The position numbers and the translations under genes were made by a program. A model generated the notes under the pieces. That model saw nothing but the letters and a program-made list of their open reading frames with translations. It searched no databases and was not told where the DNA came from. A stretch of DNA of 64,000 nt from Bradyrhizobium sp. 141 (GTDB lineage Bacteria > Pseudomonadota > Alphaproteobacteria > Rhizobiales > Xanthobacteraceae): positions 62,001 through 126,000 of the forward strand of contig NZ_JADPKR010000100.1 in NCBI RefSeq assembly GCF_023074055.1, written 5' to 3'. Positions 35,454 to 43,872 of the stretch are shown here, piece after piece. Within the stretch, counting starts at the first letter, position 1. Each line of letters begins with the position of its first letter.

Positions 35454-36890
35454 ATGGAAATCACCCGTCGCAACGTAACGATTGGCGGCATCAGCCTGCT
35501 CGCCAGCGCCTCCATGAGCACGATGAGCCGGGCTGAACTCGGTGAACTGCTCGGCATCGGCGAAGGATTTGAGGATTTCGCGCTCGCCACCGACGCCTAC
35601 ATCTTCGGCTATCCGCTGGTGACGATGGAGATGACGCGCAGGGTTCTCACCAACGTCGCGGCACCGGCCGGGACCCGAGCGCCGATGGGGCAGATCATCA
35701 AGCTGCGCCAATATCCCAACGCGTCCTACAGGGACGTAACCGCACCGAACGCGGACACGCTTTACACCAGTGCGTTCTTCGATGTCGGCAAGGAACCGTG
35801 GGTATTGAGCATCCCGGACATGAAAGGCCGTTACGCGCTGTTTCCGATGCTGGATGGGTGGACCACCGTGTTCCAGGTGCCGGGCAAGCGGACGACCGGC
35901 ACCGGCGCGCAGACCTATGCGATCACGGGCCCCGGATGGAAAGGCACACTGCCCGCCGGCGTGAAGGAATACAAATCGCCGACCAGCATCGTGTGGCTGC
36001 TCGGCCGAATCTATTGCACCGGCACGCCGGAAGACTACGCCGAGGTGCACAAGCTGCAGGATGAATTCAAGCTGGTGCCGCTGAGCTCCTATGGCAAGCC
36101 CTACACACCGCCCGCGGGCACCGTGAATCCGTCTCAGGACATGAAGACGGCCGTGCGCGAGCAGGTCAATCGCATGGATGCGGTGGCCTATTTCACGATG
36201 CTCTGCAAGCTCATGAAAGACAATCCGCCTGCCGCCGCAGATACGCCGCAGCTCGCCAAGTTCGCCAGGATCGGAATCGTGCCGGGACAGGATTTCGATG
36301 CGAGCAAGCTCAAGGCGGATTTCGTCAAGCGCGTTCCGGAAATCGCCAACGATCGGATCATGCTTCAGTTCAAGATCAACAAGGATATGAAGGACGAGAG
36401 CGGCTGGGGCTTCACGACCAAGACCGGCATCTACGGCACCGACTATCTGATGCGGGCGCTTGTCACCGCCATTGGCCTCGGCGCCAACCGCCCGCAGGAC
36501 GCCGTGTACCCGACATCGCAGAAGGACGCCGAGGGCCGGAAATACAACGGCGCCAACAAATACGTGATGCGATTCCCCAAGGGGCAGCTGCCGCCGGCAC
36601 AAGGCTTCTGGTCGGTGACGATGTACGATTCCGGCTATTTCTTCGTGAAGAATCCGATCAACCGCTACTCGATCAGCGCGCGGGAGAATCTGAAATCGAA
36701 TCCGGACGGCTCGACCGATCTCTACATCCAGCAGGAGTCACCGGGAAAGGACAAGGAATCCAACTGGCTTCCGGCGCCATCGGGCGATTTCGTCCTGATG
36801 ATGCGGCTGTACTGGCCGAGCGAGAAGAACCCCTCGATCATCAACGGATCGTGGAAGATTCCGCCGGTGAAGAAAGCCTCGACGGCTTGA
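35454..36890 (+). CDS. DUF1254/DUF1214 exported protein 2
   Basis: A 478-residue protein with an RR-type Tat-like N-terminus (MEITRRNVTIGGISLLASAS). DUF1254 lies at about residues 50-180 (ATDAYIFGYPLVTMEMTRRVL, APNADTLYTSAFFDVGKEPWVLSIPD, RYALFPMLDGWTTVFQVPGKRT) and DUF1214 near the C-terminus (GFWSVTMYDSGYFFVKNPINRYSIS, DGSTDLYIQQESPGKDKESNWLPAPSG). It is a diverged paralog of the protein at 28608; the C-terminal parts are closer than the N-terminal parts. AAGGAGA precedes the ATG. Last gene of the rightward run. Confidence 0.9.
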   Translation: MEITRRNVTIGGISLLASASMSTMSRAELGELLGIGEGFEDFALATDAYIFGYPLVTMEMTRRVLTNVAAPAGTRAPMGQIIKLRQYPNASYRDVTAPNADTLYTSAFFDVGKEPWVLSIPDMKGRYALFPMLDGWTTVFQVPGKRTTGTGAQTYAITGPGWKGTLPAGVKEYKSPTSIVWLLGRIYCTGTPEDYAEVHKLQDEFKLVPLSSYGKPYTPPAGTVNPSQDMKTAVREQVNRMDAVAYFTMLCKLMKDNPPAAADTPQLAKFARIGIVPGQDFDASKLKADFVKRVPEIANDRIMLQFKINKDMKDESGWGFTTKTGIYGTDYLMRALVTAIGLGANRPQDAVYPTSQKDAEGRKYNGANKYVMRFPKGQLPPAQGFWSVTMYDSGYFFVKNPINRYSISARENLKSNPDGSTDLYIQQESPGKDKESNWLPAPSGDFVLMMRLYWPSEKNPSIINGSWKIPPVKKASTA

Positions 36891-37232
36891 GATTGACAGA
36901 TAGGAACCGGAGGAAGGGATAGTCTTCGCGGAGACAAACCCTTCACCGGCCGCTCGCCTGGCCGCGCACCGCGCGGGATGATCTGTTCTTGCGATCAAGC
37001 CACAAGTGGCCGGATCGAACGTGAAGCAGTAATTTGCAGTTTGCTGAAGCATGGTTGCGAGCCACGAAGCGAGGCGTTTCTGTCTCTTCTGCGTACCCTG
37101 ACCGATTGGCCAACTAACCAACTCTCTACTCTCCGAGACCGAGACCGCGGCGAATACGGCCTCATCTGGTCCCGCTGACCGGCCAAAGACGCCCCCCTCC
37201 ACCGAGCGGGGCGTCTCCCCTGCTAATCGCTA
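36891..37232. other. intergenic region between convergent genes
   Basis: 342 bases between the second DUF1254 gene and the leftward methyltransferase. Apart from the hairpin at 37187-37216 I see no gene or repeat. A short inverted stretch around CCAACTAACCAA is not convincing. Confidence 0.5.
37187..37216 (-). terminator. hairpin, probable terminator of the methyltransferase gene
   Basis: AGACGCCCC (37187-37195) pairs with GGGGCGTCT (37208-37216), a perfect 9-bp stem with a 12-base loop, 17 bases past the methyltransferase stop. No T-run follows on either strand, so the terminator assignment is only probable. Confidence 0.45.
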
Positions 37233-38096
37233 TCAGCTTGCGGGATTGCGCGCCGTGACGATCCACGTCGCGCTGTCGATTATCACCGACCGCTCGCCGG
37301 CGTGGCCCGCGAAGGCGGCACGAACCGCAGCCGAGGCGCGGGCGCGGATGTCGTCAGGCTGATCAGCCAGAGCGCGCGACAGCGGGCCGACCTCGAGCGT
37401 CATCTTCACCGCGTCGTCGATCGCCGCGTCCCGCGTCGCGCCCTCGCCAAGCGGGACGGAAGCATCGAAGGGCGCGAAAGCGATATCAGTGAAGCCGGCC
37501 GCCGTCAGGATCCGAGCCACCCGCCCCGGGTCGCCGAACGAGAATGGACCGGGCGCTTCGGGATCGGGCGGCGCCGTCGGCGGGACGATGCCCTTGATCG
37601 CGCCCATCGGCAGGCGCATCCAATCGTTCTCGGCCACGCCGCGCCAGCAGACGAAAGCGACGCGGCCGCCCGGTTGGAGGGCACGGCGCATATGCGCGAA
37701 CGCCTTTGTCGGATCGTCGAAGAACATCACTCCGAAACGCGAGAACAGGATGTCGAACGCGCCCTCGGGCAACTCGGCGTTGCTGGCGTCGGCTACCTGG
37801 AACAGGACCTGCGTATCCTTTGGCGCAAGCGCGCGCGCGCGACCGATCAGCGGTTCGGATATGTCCACGCCCAGCACTTGGCCCCCCGCGCCGACGCGGG
37901 CGGCCAGAGCCAGACTCGACGCGCCCGCGCCGCAGCCGACGTCCAGCACGCGCTCGCCCGTCGCGGGCGCGGCGGCTTCGATCGCGGCCTGGCCGAACAC
38001 CTCCAACCTGGCGTCGAGCCGGGCCTGGTGGACGACCCAGCGCTCCCCGCTTTGGCCCTTCCAGTCGGCGACCTGATCGGCATTGTGCTGTGCCAT
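37233..38096 (-). CDS. class I SAM-dependent methyltransferase (UbiE/Methyltransf_25 type)
   Basis: A 287-residue enzyme. I chose ATG 38096, 6 bases after AAGGA, giving MAQHNADQVADWKGQSGERWV; the open frame runs 57 codons further upstream without similarity to the family. Motif I is LDVGCGAGASSLALAARVG, followed by GVDISEPLIGRARALAP, FDILFSRFGVMFFDDPTKAF and a late LPMGAIKGIVPP region. Members often methylate small metabolites or act next to antibiotic or stress genes; the substrate is unknown. It is within the putative island. Confidence 0.87.
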   Translation of the reverse strand: MAQHNADQVADWKGQSGERWVVHQARLDARLEVFGQAAIEAAAPATGERVLDVGCGAGASSLALAARVGAGGQVLGVDISEPLIGRARALAPKDTQVLFQVADASNAELPEGAFDILFSRFGVMFFDDPTKAFAHMRRALQPGGRVAFVCWRGVAENDWMRLPMGAIKGIVPPTAPPDPEAPGPFSFGDPGRVARILTAAGFTDIAFAPFDASVPLGEGATRDAAIDDAVKMTLEVGPLSRALADQPDDIRARASAAVRAAFAGHAGERSVIIDSATWIVTARNPAS

Positions 38097-38288
38097 GACA
38101 TATCCTTGTTCTGGTTCGTTCTTGACGAAGCTATCCGATGCCAAAGCGCGCATCGTCTCCAGCGATCCCGCCTCCACCAGCGATAAGGCGCCAGACCTGC
38201 GTGTGATCGTCTCATGCGTCGAGATCGGTGCCGCCTGAAGCGCGATGCGATGAGGATGAATCGCCATCGCGCTTTAGGTTGTTGTTTG

Positions 38289-38335
38289 AGCATGATCTTT
38301 TCGGAAAACCGCTGCGCACTTTTCCGGATCATGCT
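38289..38335. repeat. Rhizobiales palindromic element-like repeat
   Basis: AGCATGATC...GGAAAA at the left pairs with TTTTCCGGATCATGCT at the right around GCTGCGCAC. This 47-base imperfect palindrome matches, from memory, the well-known intergenic RPE of Rhizobiales. It lies upstream of the methyltransferase gene, in the intergenic gap next to the duplicated TetR/flavoprotein block. Confidence 0.8.
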
Positions 38336-38396
38336 TTGGCGCCGGACTTCGAAGGACAACCGCGCGCGCGGCAACCGGAGAAGGGAATCTGTGCTC

Positions 38397-39290
38397 TCAA
38401 CTCAGCATCGACTGCTGGGCGAAGATACCCGCCATCGCGCCCTGCGATGATGCCTGGGTGACCGAGGGCAAGAAGACCGTGGTGAGGTCGCCGGCGGCGT
38501 AGATGCCGGGCATGCTGGTTTGGCGGCGCTCGTCGACCTTGAGGGCGATGCCGCCGGGCGTATCCACCGTGGCGAGGCCCAGTGATTCATGCAGGCTAGC
38601 GGACGGCTTGGTGCGCGGATGCGCGAACAGGATGTCGACCGCGACATTGCGGCCGGTATCGAGCTTGACGGTGGCGATGTGGCCCCCGTGATGGGCGATC
38701 CCGGTGATCCGGCCGTCGACGACAGGTATGTTGCGGCGCGCCAGATCGGCCCGGATATCGGGCGGAATGTCGTGACCATCGGCGAAGAGCGTCAACTTGT
38801 CGGTCCAATCGAGGAACAGCCTGGCCTGATTGTGCGACTGCGGGCCGGACCAGACGAGGCCCCAATGCTGGCCGGCGACTTCAAAGCCGTCGCAATAGGG
38901 GCAGGGCACGATGGACGTGCCCCAGCTTTCGGCAAAGCCCGGAACGTCAGGCATCTGGTCGGCGATGCCATAGCTCAGGATCAGGCGCCGCGCCCCAAGG
39001 CTTTCGCCATCGCCAGTGAGGACAGAGAAATCGTCGATGGCGCCGGAGACCCTGTCGGCCCGGGCACTGACCAGCCTGATCGTGGGATAGCGCGCCAGCT
39101 GCTGCCGCGCCTCGGCCAGGATGGCCAGCGGTGGCTTGTGATCGTGGCCGAGCAGGCCATGCGAGTGGCCGGCGAAGCGGTTGCGCGGCAGGCCGGTATC
39201 GAGAACGGTGACCCTGCGGCGGGCACGGCCGAGCTGCAGGGCGCCGGCGAGACCGGCAAAGCTGCCGCCGATGATGATGACGTCATCCAT
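38397..39290 (-). CDS. NAD(P)/FAD-dependent oxidoreductase (thioredoxin reductase-like), copy A
   Basis: A 297-residue flavoprotein: FAD-binding GGSFAGLAG at residues 8-16, redox-active CPYC (Cys130, Cys133) and C-terminal YAAGDLTTVFLPSVTQASSQGAMAG, all typical of the thioredoxin reductase fold. ATG 39290 has GGAGCCC upstream; the frame extends to 39341 without family similarity. The physiological partner is unknown; no thioredoxin gene is adjacent. It differs from copy B by five substitutions (Gln141Lys, Asn187Ser, Ile205Asn, Lys209Asn, Leu210Val), four of them between residues 187 and 210. It is divergent from the TetR gene that probably regulates it. Confidence 0.92.
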   Translation of the reverse strand: MDDVIIIGGSFAGLAGALQLGRARRRVTVLDTGLPRNRFAGHSHGLLGHDHKPPLAILAEARQQLARYPTIRLVSARADRVSGAIDDFSVLTGDGESLGARRLILSYGIADQMPDVPGFAESWGTSIVPCPYCDGFEVAGQHWGLVWSGPQSHNQARLFLDWTDKLTLFADGHDIPPDIRADLARRNIPVVDGRITGIAHHGGHIATVKLDTGRNVAVDILFAHPRTKPSASLHESLGLATVDTPGGIALKVDERRQTSMPGIYAAGDLTTVFLPSVTQASSQGAMAGIFAQQSMLS

Positions 39291-39358
39291 GGTGATGGGC
39301 TCCGTTGGGGGGCAGGTTGAAACCCACCCATTGGCTTGCATATTTCCGACACTGCATG

Positions 39359-39384
39359 GTATCGTAATTCAAGAATTAGGATAC
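39359..39384. promoter_or_regulatory. imperfect palindrome, probable TetR operator (copy A)
   Basis: GTATCGTAATTC and GAATTAGGATAC flank a central AA and are complementary at 11 of 12 positions. The site lies between the divergent flavoprotein and TetR genes and is repeated in copy B. Confidence 0.65.
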
Positions 39385-39401
39385 TGTCAAGGACTGGAAC
39401 T

Positions 39402-40097
39402 GTGGTGACCGAAAACAGCCAGCGCCGGCGCGGCCGGCCCGCCAACGAGGCGCTTGGCCAAACGATCGTCGACGCCGCGCGCGAACTCTTTATGGAATTG
39501 GGTTTTCAAGCGACGACATTGGACAAGGTCGCCCAGCGAGCGAAGATATCCAAGCTCAGCATCTACAGGCACTTCGAGAACAAGGAGGCGCTGTTCGGCG
39601 CGGCCATGGCGGCCGGCTGCCGTCAGTTGTTTGCACCACAGGCCCTTCTTGAAGGCGTCGACAGTTCGGTCGAAGATCAGCTCATGGCGGTGGGATCATT
39701 ACTGCTTCGCACGCTGTTGAGACCGGACGTCCGCAGTGTCGAAGCCATGGTCATGGCCGACAAGACCAGTCAAAACTCGTTAAGCAAGCTCCATTTCGAA
39801 GCCGGCCCCGTCCATGTCATCGCCCAAATCGAGGCCCTGTTGCGTCAGTTGCACGCGAAGGCGGTTCTGAACGTGCCCGATCCTTTCCGGTCCGCCCGCT
39901 TGTTTGCCGCGCTTTTCAAAGGATCCGATCTCCTGATGATCGCACGCTTCGATCAGGCGAGAGCAGAGGACGACAAGGAAATCGAATCCTATTGCCGGTC
40001 GGCCGTCGCCATGTTCATCGCCGCGCACCGTGGCAACGGCCACGCGGGCGGATATTCGCCTCCCAAGGTCAAAAGACAAAATTTGAATCGTGCGTGA
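39402..40097 (+). CDS. TetR family transcriptional regulator, copy A
   Basis: A 231-residue repressor if translation starts at GTG 39402 (or 39405), 8 bases after AAGGA; an upstream ATG at 39336 would run through the operator. The N-terminus is SQRRRGRPANEALGQTIVDA, then the helix-turn-helix (TLDKVAQRAKISKLSIYRHFENKEAL) and a C-terminal domain of the AefR-like type. The sequence is identical to copy B up to the HGG/NGHAGGY region; the last residues differ because the duplication ends inside the gene. Here the C-terminus is PPKVKRQNLNRA. Confidence 0.87.
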   Translation: MVTENSQRRRGRPANEALGQTIVDAARELFMELGFQATTLDKVAQRAKISKLSIYRHFENKEALFGAAMAAGCRQLFAPQALLEGVDSSVEDQLMAVGSLLLRTLLRPDVRSVEAMVMADKTSQNSLSKLHFEAGPVHVIAQIEALLRQLHAKAVLNVPDPFRSARLFAALFKGSDLLMIARFDQARAEDDKEIESYCRSAVAMFIAAHRGNGHAGGYSPPKVKRQNLNRA

Positions 40098-40525
40098 CCG
40101 ATGTCGTCAAAATAACCGAGACCGGTTTGAAAATCATGGAGGCTGAAGAGCTTTCGATTAGCGGCAAGATTGCGGAAAAATACGCTCGTTGAACTATCGG
40201 TTGCGATACCAGTCCGCACGATGATCCCCGCGCGCCCACCCGCTCTTGTCAGTTGGGGAAATGGCTCCGCAAAATAATGCGTATGTGTTCACGTCGCCGG
40301 CACACTTTGCGGGAATCGGTCTGTCTTGATGCGCGGGACCGGGTTGCGGCATCGCACCGCCAAGCTGAGACCTTGGTTCCAGCTCCATGACGCACCACCG
40401 CAACATCACTGCGGCCCGGCGCTGTGATGCCGCGGAAATAGTCCTGGATCGCGTGCGTGTTCTTCAAGGTGCCGCCTGCGAAATCCGTCTCGATCGCGCC
40501 GGGCGCGACGAGGGTCTCGTGTCGG
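40098..40525. other. intergenic region with a decayed SDR gene
   Basis: 428 bases between the TetR gene and the SMP-30 gene. Apart from the remnant at 40402-40515 there is no supported gene. The right edge of direct repeat copy A is at 40059, so this sequence is unique to this side. Confidence 0.5.
40402..40515 (-). pseudogene. short-chain dehydrogenase remnant
   Basis: One reading frame gives LVAPGAIETDFAGGTLKN followed by IQDYFRGITAPGR, which matches the conserved segment after the active site of SDR proteins (VAPGAIETDF-AGG, then T-ALGR). Neither the Rossmann N-terminus nor the catalytic YxxxK is present nearby, and the frame soon loses similarity. It is a small fragment of a former gene. 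Confidence 0.6.
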
Positions 40526-41482
40526 TCAGGGAGCGTCGATTGACCGCAGCTGGAAGGTCGGCGTCTGGCCCTTTTTGGAAGGATCCATGAGATAGCCAAT
40601 CTGGCCTTCCGCTACCCAAAGCTTGTCGCCGACGCGCGCGACGCCTGTTGGTCCAGCGAATTCCTTGATCGTTTCGATTTGGACCCGATCCCCGACAATC
40701 GTGACCTTAGAAAGCGGACCGGCGCCTTCAACCATCACGAATCCGGTCTTGTCTGCCCTAAGACCGTCCGGAAACTTGATTGGGCGTGACGTCTCAAGCT
40801 TCGTGACGGCACCAGCGACTCCCGATTTGGATTCGATGCGGAAGAGTTCGCCGCTTTGGAAGGTGTTGACGTACAAGGCGCCATCCGGTCCGAACGCAAT
40901 CCCATCAAGACCCCCCTTCAGCTTGTCGTCCTGGACCCAGACGTCCAGCTCGGAAGATCCCTTCTTCAAGCGGAGTATCTGTGGCTGCAGAGTATTCGTG
41001 ACGTAGAGTGCGCCGTCCGGGCCAACCGCGAGATCGTTACAGATCGAGGGTTTCGCGGGCAGTCGGGCGCTGACTTTTCCCTCTCCGGTTGTGAGGTCAA
41101 ACCCCTTAACGAACGAGCCTTCGATCGTGTTTGGACCTTTGACGCCGAGCGGGGTGGCATCGTTCGAACATACCCAAAGAAGCCCTGACTTCTCGTCGGC
41201 GAGAACGCCGAACGTCGATCGCGTATCGAATGTCCCCGGCTTGATCCAGGCTTCGGCCTCGGAGGCGCCCGGCTTTACGCGCGCGATTCCGCCGTTCGTC
41301 AAGCTGCTGGCAAAGAGCGTTCCATCCATTGTCGCTGCCAGACTTTCCGGGAACGGCGATCCTGATAGGATCACGGTCTGCGATCGGGCCTCACTCGCAA
41401 CCGAGGCCGCGACTATGCCTACCACCGCTGCGATGACCATTCGGGACAGGTTTTGAAATAGGTCTGATTTGTTAGCGCACAT
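40526..41482 (-). CDS. SMP-30/gluconolactonase-like six-bladed beta-propeller, exported
   Basis: A 318-residue protein with a signal peptide (RMVIAAVVGIVAASVASEARS). The GGAGGAA ribosome site decides the ATG at 41482 over a TTG at 41494. Repeated blades are visible: GSPFPESLAATMDGTLFASSL, CNDLAVGPDGALYVTNTLQPQ and LDGIAFGPDGALYVNTFQSGE, with Asn and Asp residues that could hold calcium. It may hydrolyse a lactone in the periplasm. It is downstream of and in the same direction as the molybdenum hydroxylase genes, 139 bases away, so it could act on their product. Confidence 0.87.
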   Translation of the reverse strand: MCANKSDLFQNLSRMVIAAVVGIVAASVASEARSQTVILSGSPFPESLAATMDGTLFASSLTNGGIARVKPGASEAEAWIKPGTFDTRSTFGVLADEKSGLLWVCSNDATPLGVKGPNTIEGSFVKGFDLTTGEGKVSARLPAKPSICNDLAVGPDGALYVTNTLQPQILRLKKGSSELDVWVQDDKLKGGLDGIAFGPDGALYVNTFQSGELFRIESKSGVAGAVTKLETSRPIKFPDGLRADKTGFVMVEGAGPLSKVTIVGDRVQIETIKEFAGPTGVARVGDKLWVAEGQIGYLMDPSKKGQTPTFQLRSIDAP

Positions 41483-41621
41483 GCGTTCCTCCAAGCTGGA
41501 TTATATGGTCGACGTCACTTCTGAGGGATGTTGGGCCACTCAACCCAAGATTGTCGGCTTGCGTGAGGGAAGATGGCGGTGCTCGGGCAAGCACCGCAAG
41601 TGGGCGATGGAGCTCAACTCA

Positions 41622-43871
41622 TCAAGCGAAATTGACGCTCTTGTTTAGAGGCAATTCGCGTACCCGCTTCCCGGTGAGAGCAAAGATCGCATTGGCGAGA
41701 GCCGGGGCCGCCGGCGGGACGGGAGGTTCACCAATTCCTCGCACTTCCCCACCAAGCTCCAATCCCTTGACGATGATTTCGGGTGCCTGATGAAATCTCA
41801 TGGCCTCGAACAGATGAAAATTGGTCTGGACCGGCGCAAAGTTTTCGTAGGTCAGCTCGCAGTTCATGGCATGGCCCAAGGCCCAGATGACGCCACCCCG
41901 CACCTGCGCTTCGAAATTGACGGGGTCCAGAATGCGCCCCACATCGCAAACGGCATATACCTTCTCGATCTTGATCCCCTGAGGAGTGTCGCTCACCTCG
42001 ACGATTTGAGCCATGGGTACGCCGAAGGACAACGTCAGCGCCACGCCGCGGGCTCGCCGATCGTCGATACGCGAGCCTTTCCAACCGGAAATATCTCGCA
42101 GGGTCTGCAAGACTTTCTTGGACGGCTCATGATTGCAGAGACGAACAAGTTCCGCCATCGGATCCGCGCCCGCGGCATGGATCAACTCGTCCAAGAAGGA
42201 AGCATGGTGGAAGCCATTGGCGGACGCTCCGACGGATCGCCACGGGCTGACTGGCACCATTTCCTTTGCCTTGTAACCTGTCACACGAAAGTTCGGTATT
42301 GCGAAAGGTTGGTCCCAAATACCGTTGACGCTTGAAACATCGGGCCCCGGAGGAACGGGCGCCTGCAGCCGGTTGAACCAGGAAGCCCCCATCGATTGCC
42401 CCGCCACATCGATGCTCATGCTCTCGACCATGCCATCGCGAACTGTCCCTTTTGCGCGCGAGAGCTGAATGGGACGCGGATAGTCGTGCGCCATGTTCTC
42501 TTCACGGCTCCAGATCATCTTGACCGGAACGCCCTCCATGGCCATCGCAAGTTCGATGGCCTGTAACGCATAGGTGTCATCCAGTCGCGCCCCGAAGCTG
42601 CCGCCGATCGGCTGAACGTGCACGTAGACCTTCTCTTCCGGCAGTCGGGTCAGCTTAGCCGCATGGGCCTGGAGGAATACTGGGATCTGCGTTCCCGTCC
42701 AGATGTCGAGCCGCTCCTGCGTATAGAGGACAACCGCATTCATGGGCTCCAGCGGCGCATGGGCCAGATATGGGGTCCGATACTCCGCCTCGATCGGTTT
42801 GGATGAGCCGGCCAAAGCCTTCTCGACGTCTCCGTCATTGCGAAGCCGGCTGTCCTGCAGGTCTTTGGAGAATGAATTCTCCAGGACCTTCCACATTCCA
42901 GCCGAGTCGGCCGGATAAGGAGGATCGTTCCATTCGATCTTGATAGCGGCTGCGGCCTGAAAGGCTCTCCACGTGTTATCGGCGATCACGCCCACACCGT
43001 CTTTGATCGGGACGATCTTTTTGACGCCTCTCATCTTCTCCGCGCTGGAGGCATCATATCGTTTGATCGTGCCTCCCATGCCGGGATTGGTGCGGACGGT
43101 AGCGTACATAACCCGGTCCGGACGAATATCGATCCCGTACTGTTGTGTACCGGTAGACTTGGCGACGATATCGATCCGGCGCATCTTCTTGCCGATGTAG
43201 CGCCACTCCTGTTCTGGCCGGAGGGTGACATCGGTAACGGGCGCAAGCTGCGCTGCCTCAACGGCCAGCTCCGCGTAAGTGAGGGACTTGCCATCCGGCA
43301 AGATGACCTGACCGTCCTTGGTCTTCAATTGCGATCGTGACACCCCCGACCTTCTGGCCGCCGCCTCCTTCAAAGTCTCGCGCGCGACGGCGCCCGCCAT
43401 GCGAAGTTTTTGATAACCGTCAGGTACGGTGGACGAGCCCCCTGTGATCTGCATACCGAGAACGCGGCTCAACACCTCGCCACCTCCCCGCGCGCCCCGG
43501 GCCATAATGCCCTCGTCGATCGTGGCGAAGGGCAGGCTGTCGTCCATGATCCGGCTGTTGAAGTAGGCCGTATCTGGCGGACCAGGATCGATGCGAACCT
43601 TGTGCGGATCCACGTCAAGCTCTTCGGCAATCAGATGAGCCTGGATGGAATATGAGCCTTGGCCCTTGTCGGCGCGCGGAGTGATGAGCGTAACGCCCTT
43701 TGCATCGACGCGGACGTAGGGCGTGATCGCAGCTTCCCCCGCCTTGAGTCCCTTGAGCAGCGGATTGGGAGGATCCCGGCGCAATCGGTAATAGCCGAAG
43801 GCGACGCCGCCGGCGATCGCAGCGGAGCCGATCAGGAACGTGCGTCTTGCAATCGTCTTGAGCCGAGCCAC
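41622..43871 (-). CDS. molybdenum hydroxylase large subunit (xanthine dehydrogenase/IorB-like)
   Basis: A 749-residue molybdopterin-binding subunit, similar to isoquinoline 1-oxidoreductase beta and periplasmic aldehyde dehydrogenases. It starts with GTG and has a twin-arginine signal (ARRTFLIGSAAIAGG), so export with bound cofactor is likely. The catalytic Glu near the C-terminus is seen in RGIGEPPVPPAAPA (Glu715). Molybdopterin-binding loops include GGSFGARLDDTYALQ and ASWFNRLQAP. It follows the 2Fe-2S gene with 1 base between. There is no FAD subunit, so electrons must go elsewhere, probably to a cytochrome. Confidence 0.9.
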   Translation of the reverse strand: MARLKTIARRTFLIGSAAIAGGVAFGYYRLRRDPPNPLLKGLKAGEAAITPYVRVDAKGVTLITPRADKGQGSYSIQAHLIAEELDVDPHKVRIDPGPPDTAYFNSRIMDDSLPFATIDEGIMARGARGGGEVLSRVLGMQITGGSSTVPDGYQKLRMAGAVARETLKEAAARRSGVSRSQLKTKDGQVILPDGKSLTYAELAVEAAQLAPVTDVTLRPEQEWRYIGKKMRRIDIVAKSTGTQQYGIDIRPDRVMYATVRTNPGMGGTIKRYDASSAEKMRGVKKIVPIKDGVGVIADNTWRAFQAAAAIKIEWNDPPYPADSAGMWKVLENSFSKDLQDSRLRNDGDVEKALAGSSKPIEAEYRTPYLAHAPLEPMNAVVLYTQERLDIWTGTQIPVFLQAHAAKLTRLPEEKVYVHVQPIGGSFGARLDDTYALQAIELAMAMEGVPVKMIWSREENMAHDYPRPIQLSRAKGTVRDGMVESMSIDVAGQSMGASWFNRLQAPVPPGPDVSSVNGIWDQPFAIPNFRVTGYKAKEMVPVSPWRSVGASANGFHHASFLDELIHAAGADPMAELVRLCNHEPSKKVLQTLRDISGWKGSRIDDRRARGVALTLSFGVPMAQIVEVSDTPQGIKIEKVYAVCDVGRILDPVNFEAQVRGGVIWALGHAMNCELTYENFAPVQTNFHLFEAMRFHQAPEIIVKGLELGGEVRGIGEPPVPPAAPALANAIFALTGKRVRELPLNKSVNFA

Positions 43872-43872
43872 G

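Larger units (their letters stand above)
38386..40059. repeat. 1.67-kb direct repeat, copy A
   Basis: Nearly identical to 44905-46578 at a constant offset of 6519 bases. The limits are sharp: both copies start at AATCTGTGCTCTCAACTCAG and end at GGATATTCGC, with unrelated sequence beyond. It covers a flavoprotein gene, the divergent promoter and most of a TetR gene. No transposase or terminal inverted repeat is visible. Confidence 0.92.

Noticed and set aside
37847..38374. Leftward open frame of 175 codons over the methyltransferase start and the RPE-like repeat
   Set aside because: It is Arg/Ser-rich, out of frame with the methyltransferase and runs through a palindromic repeat.
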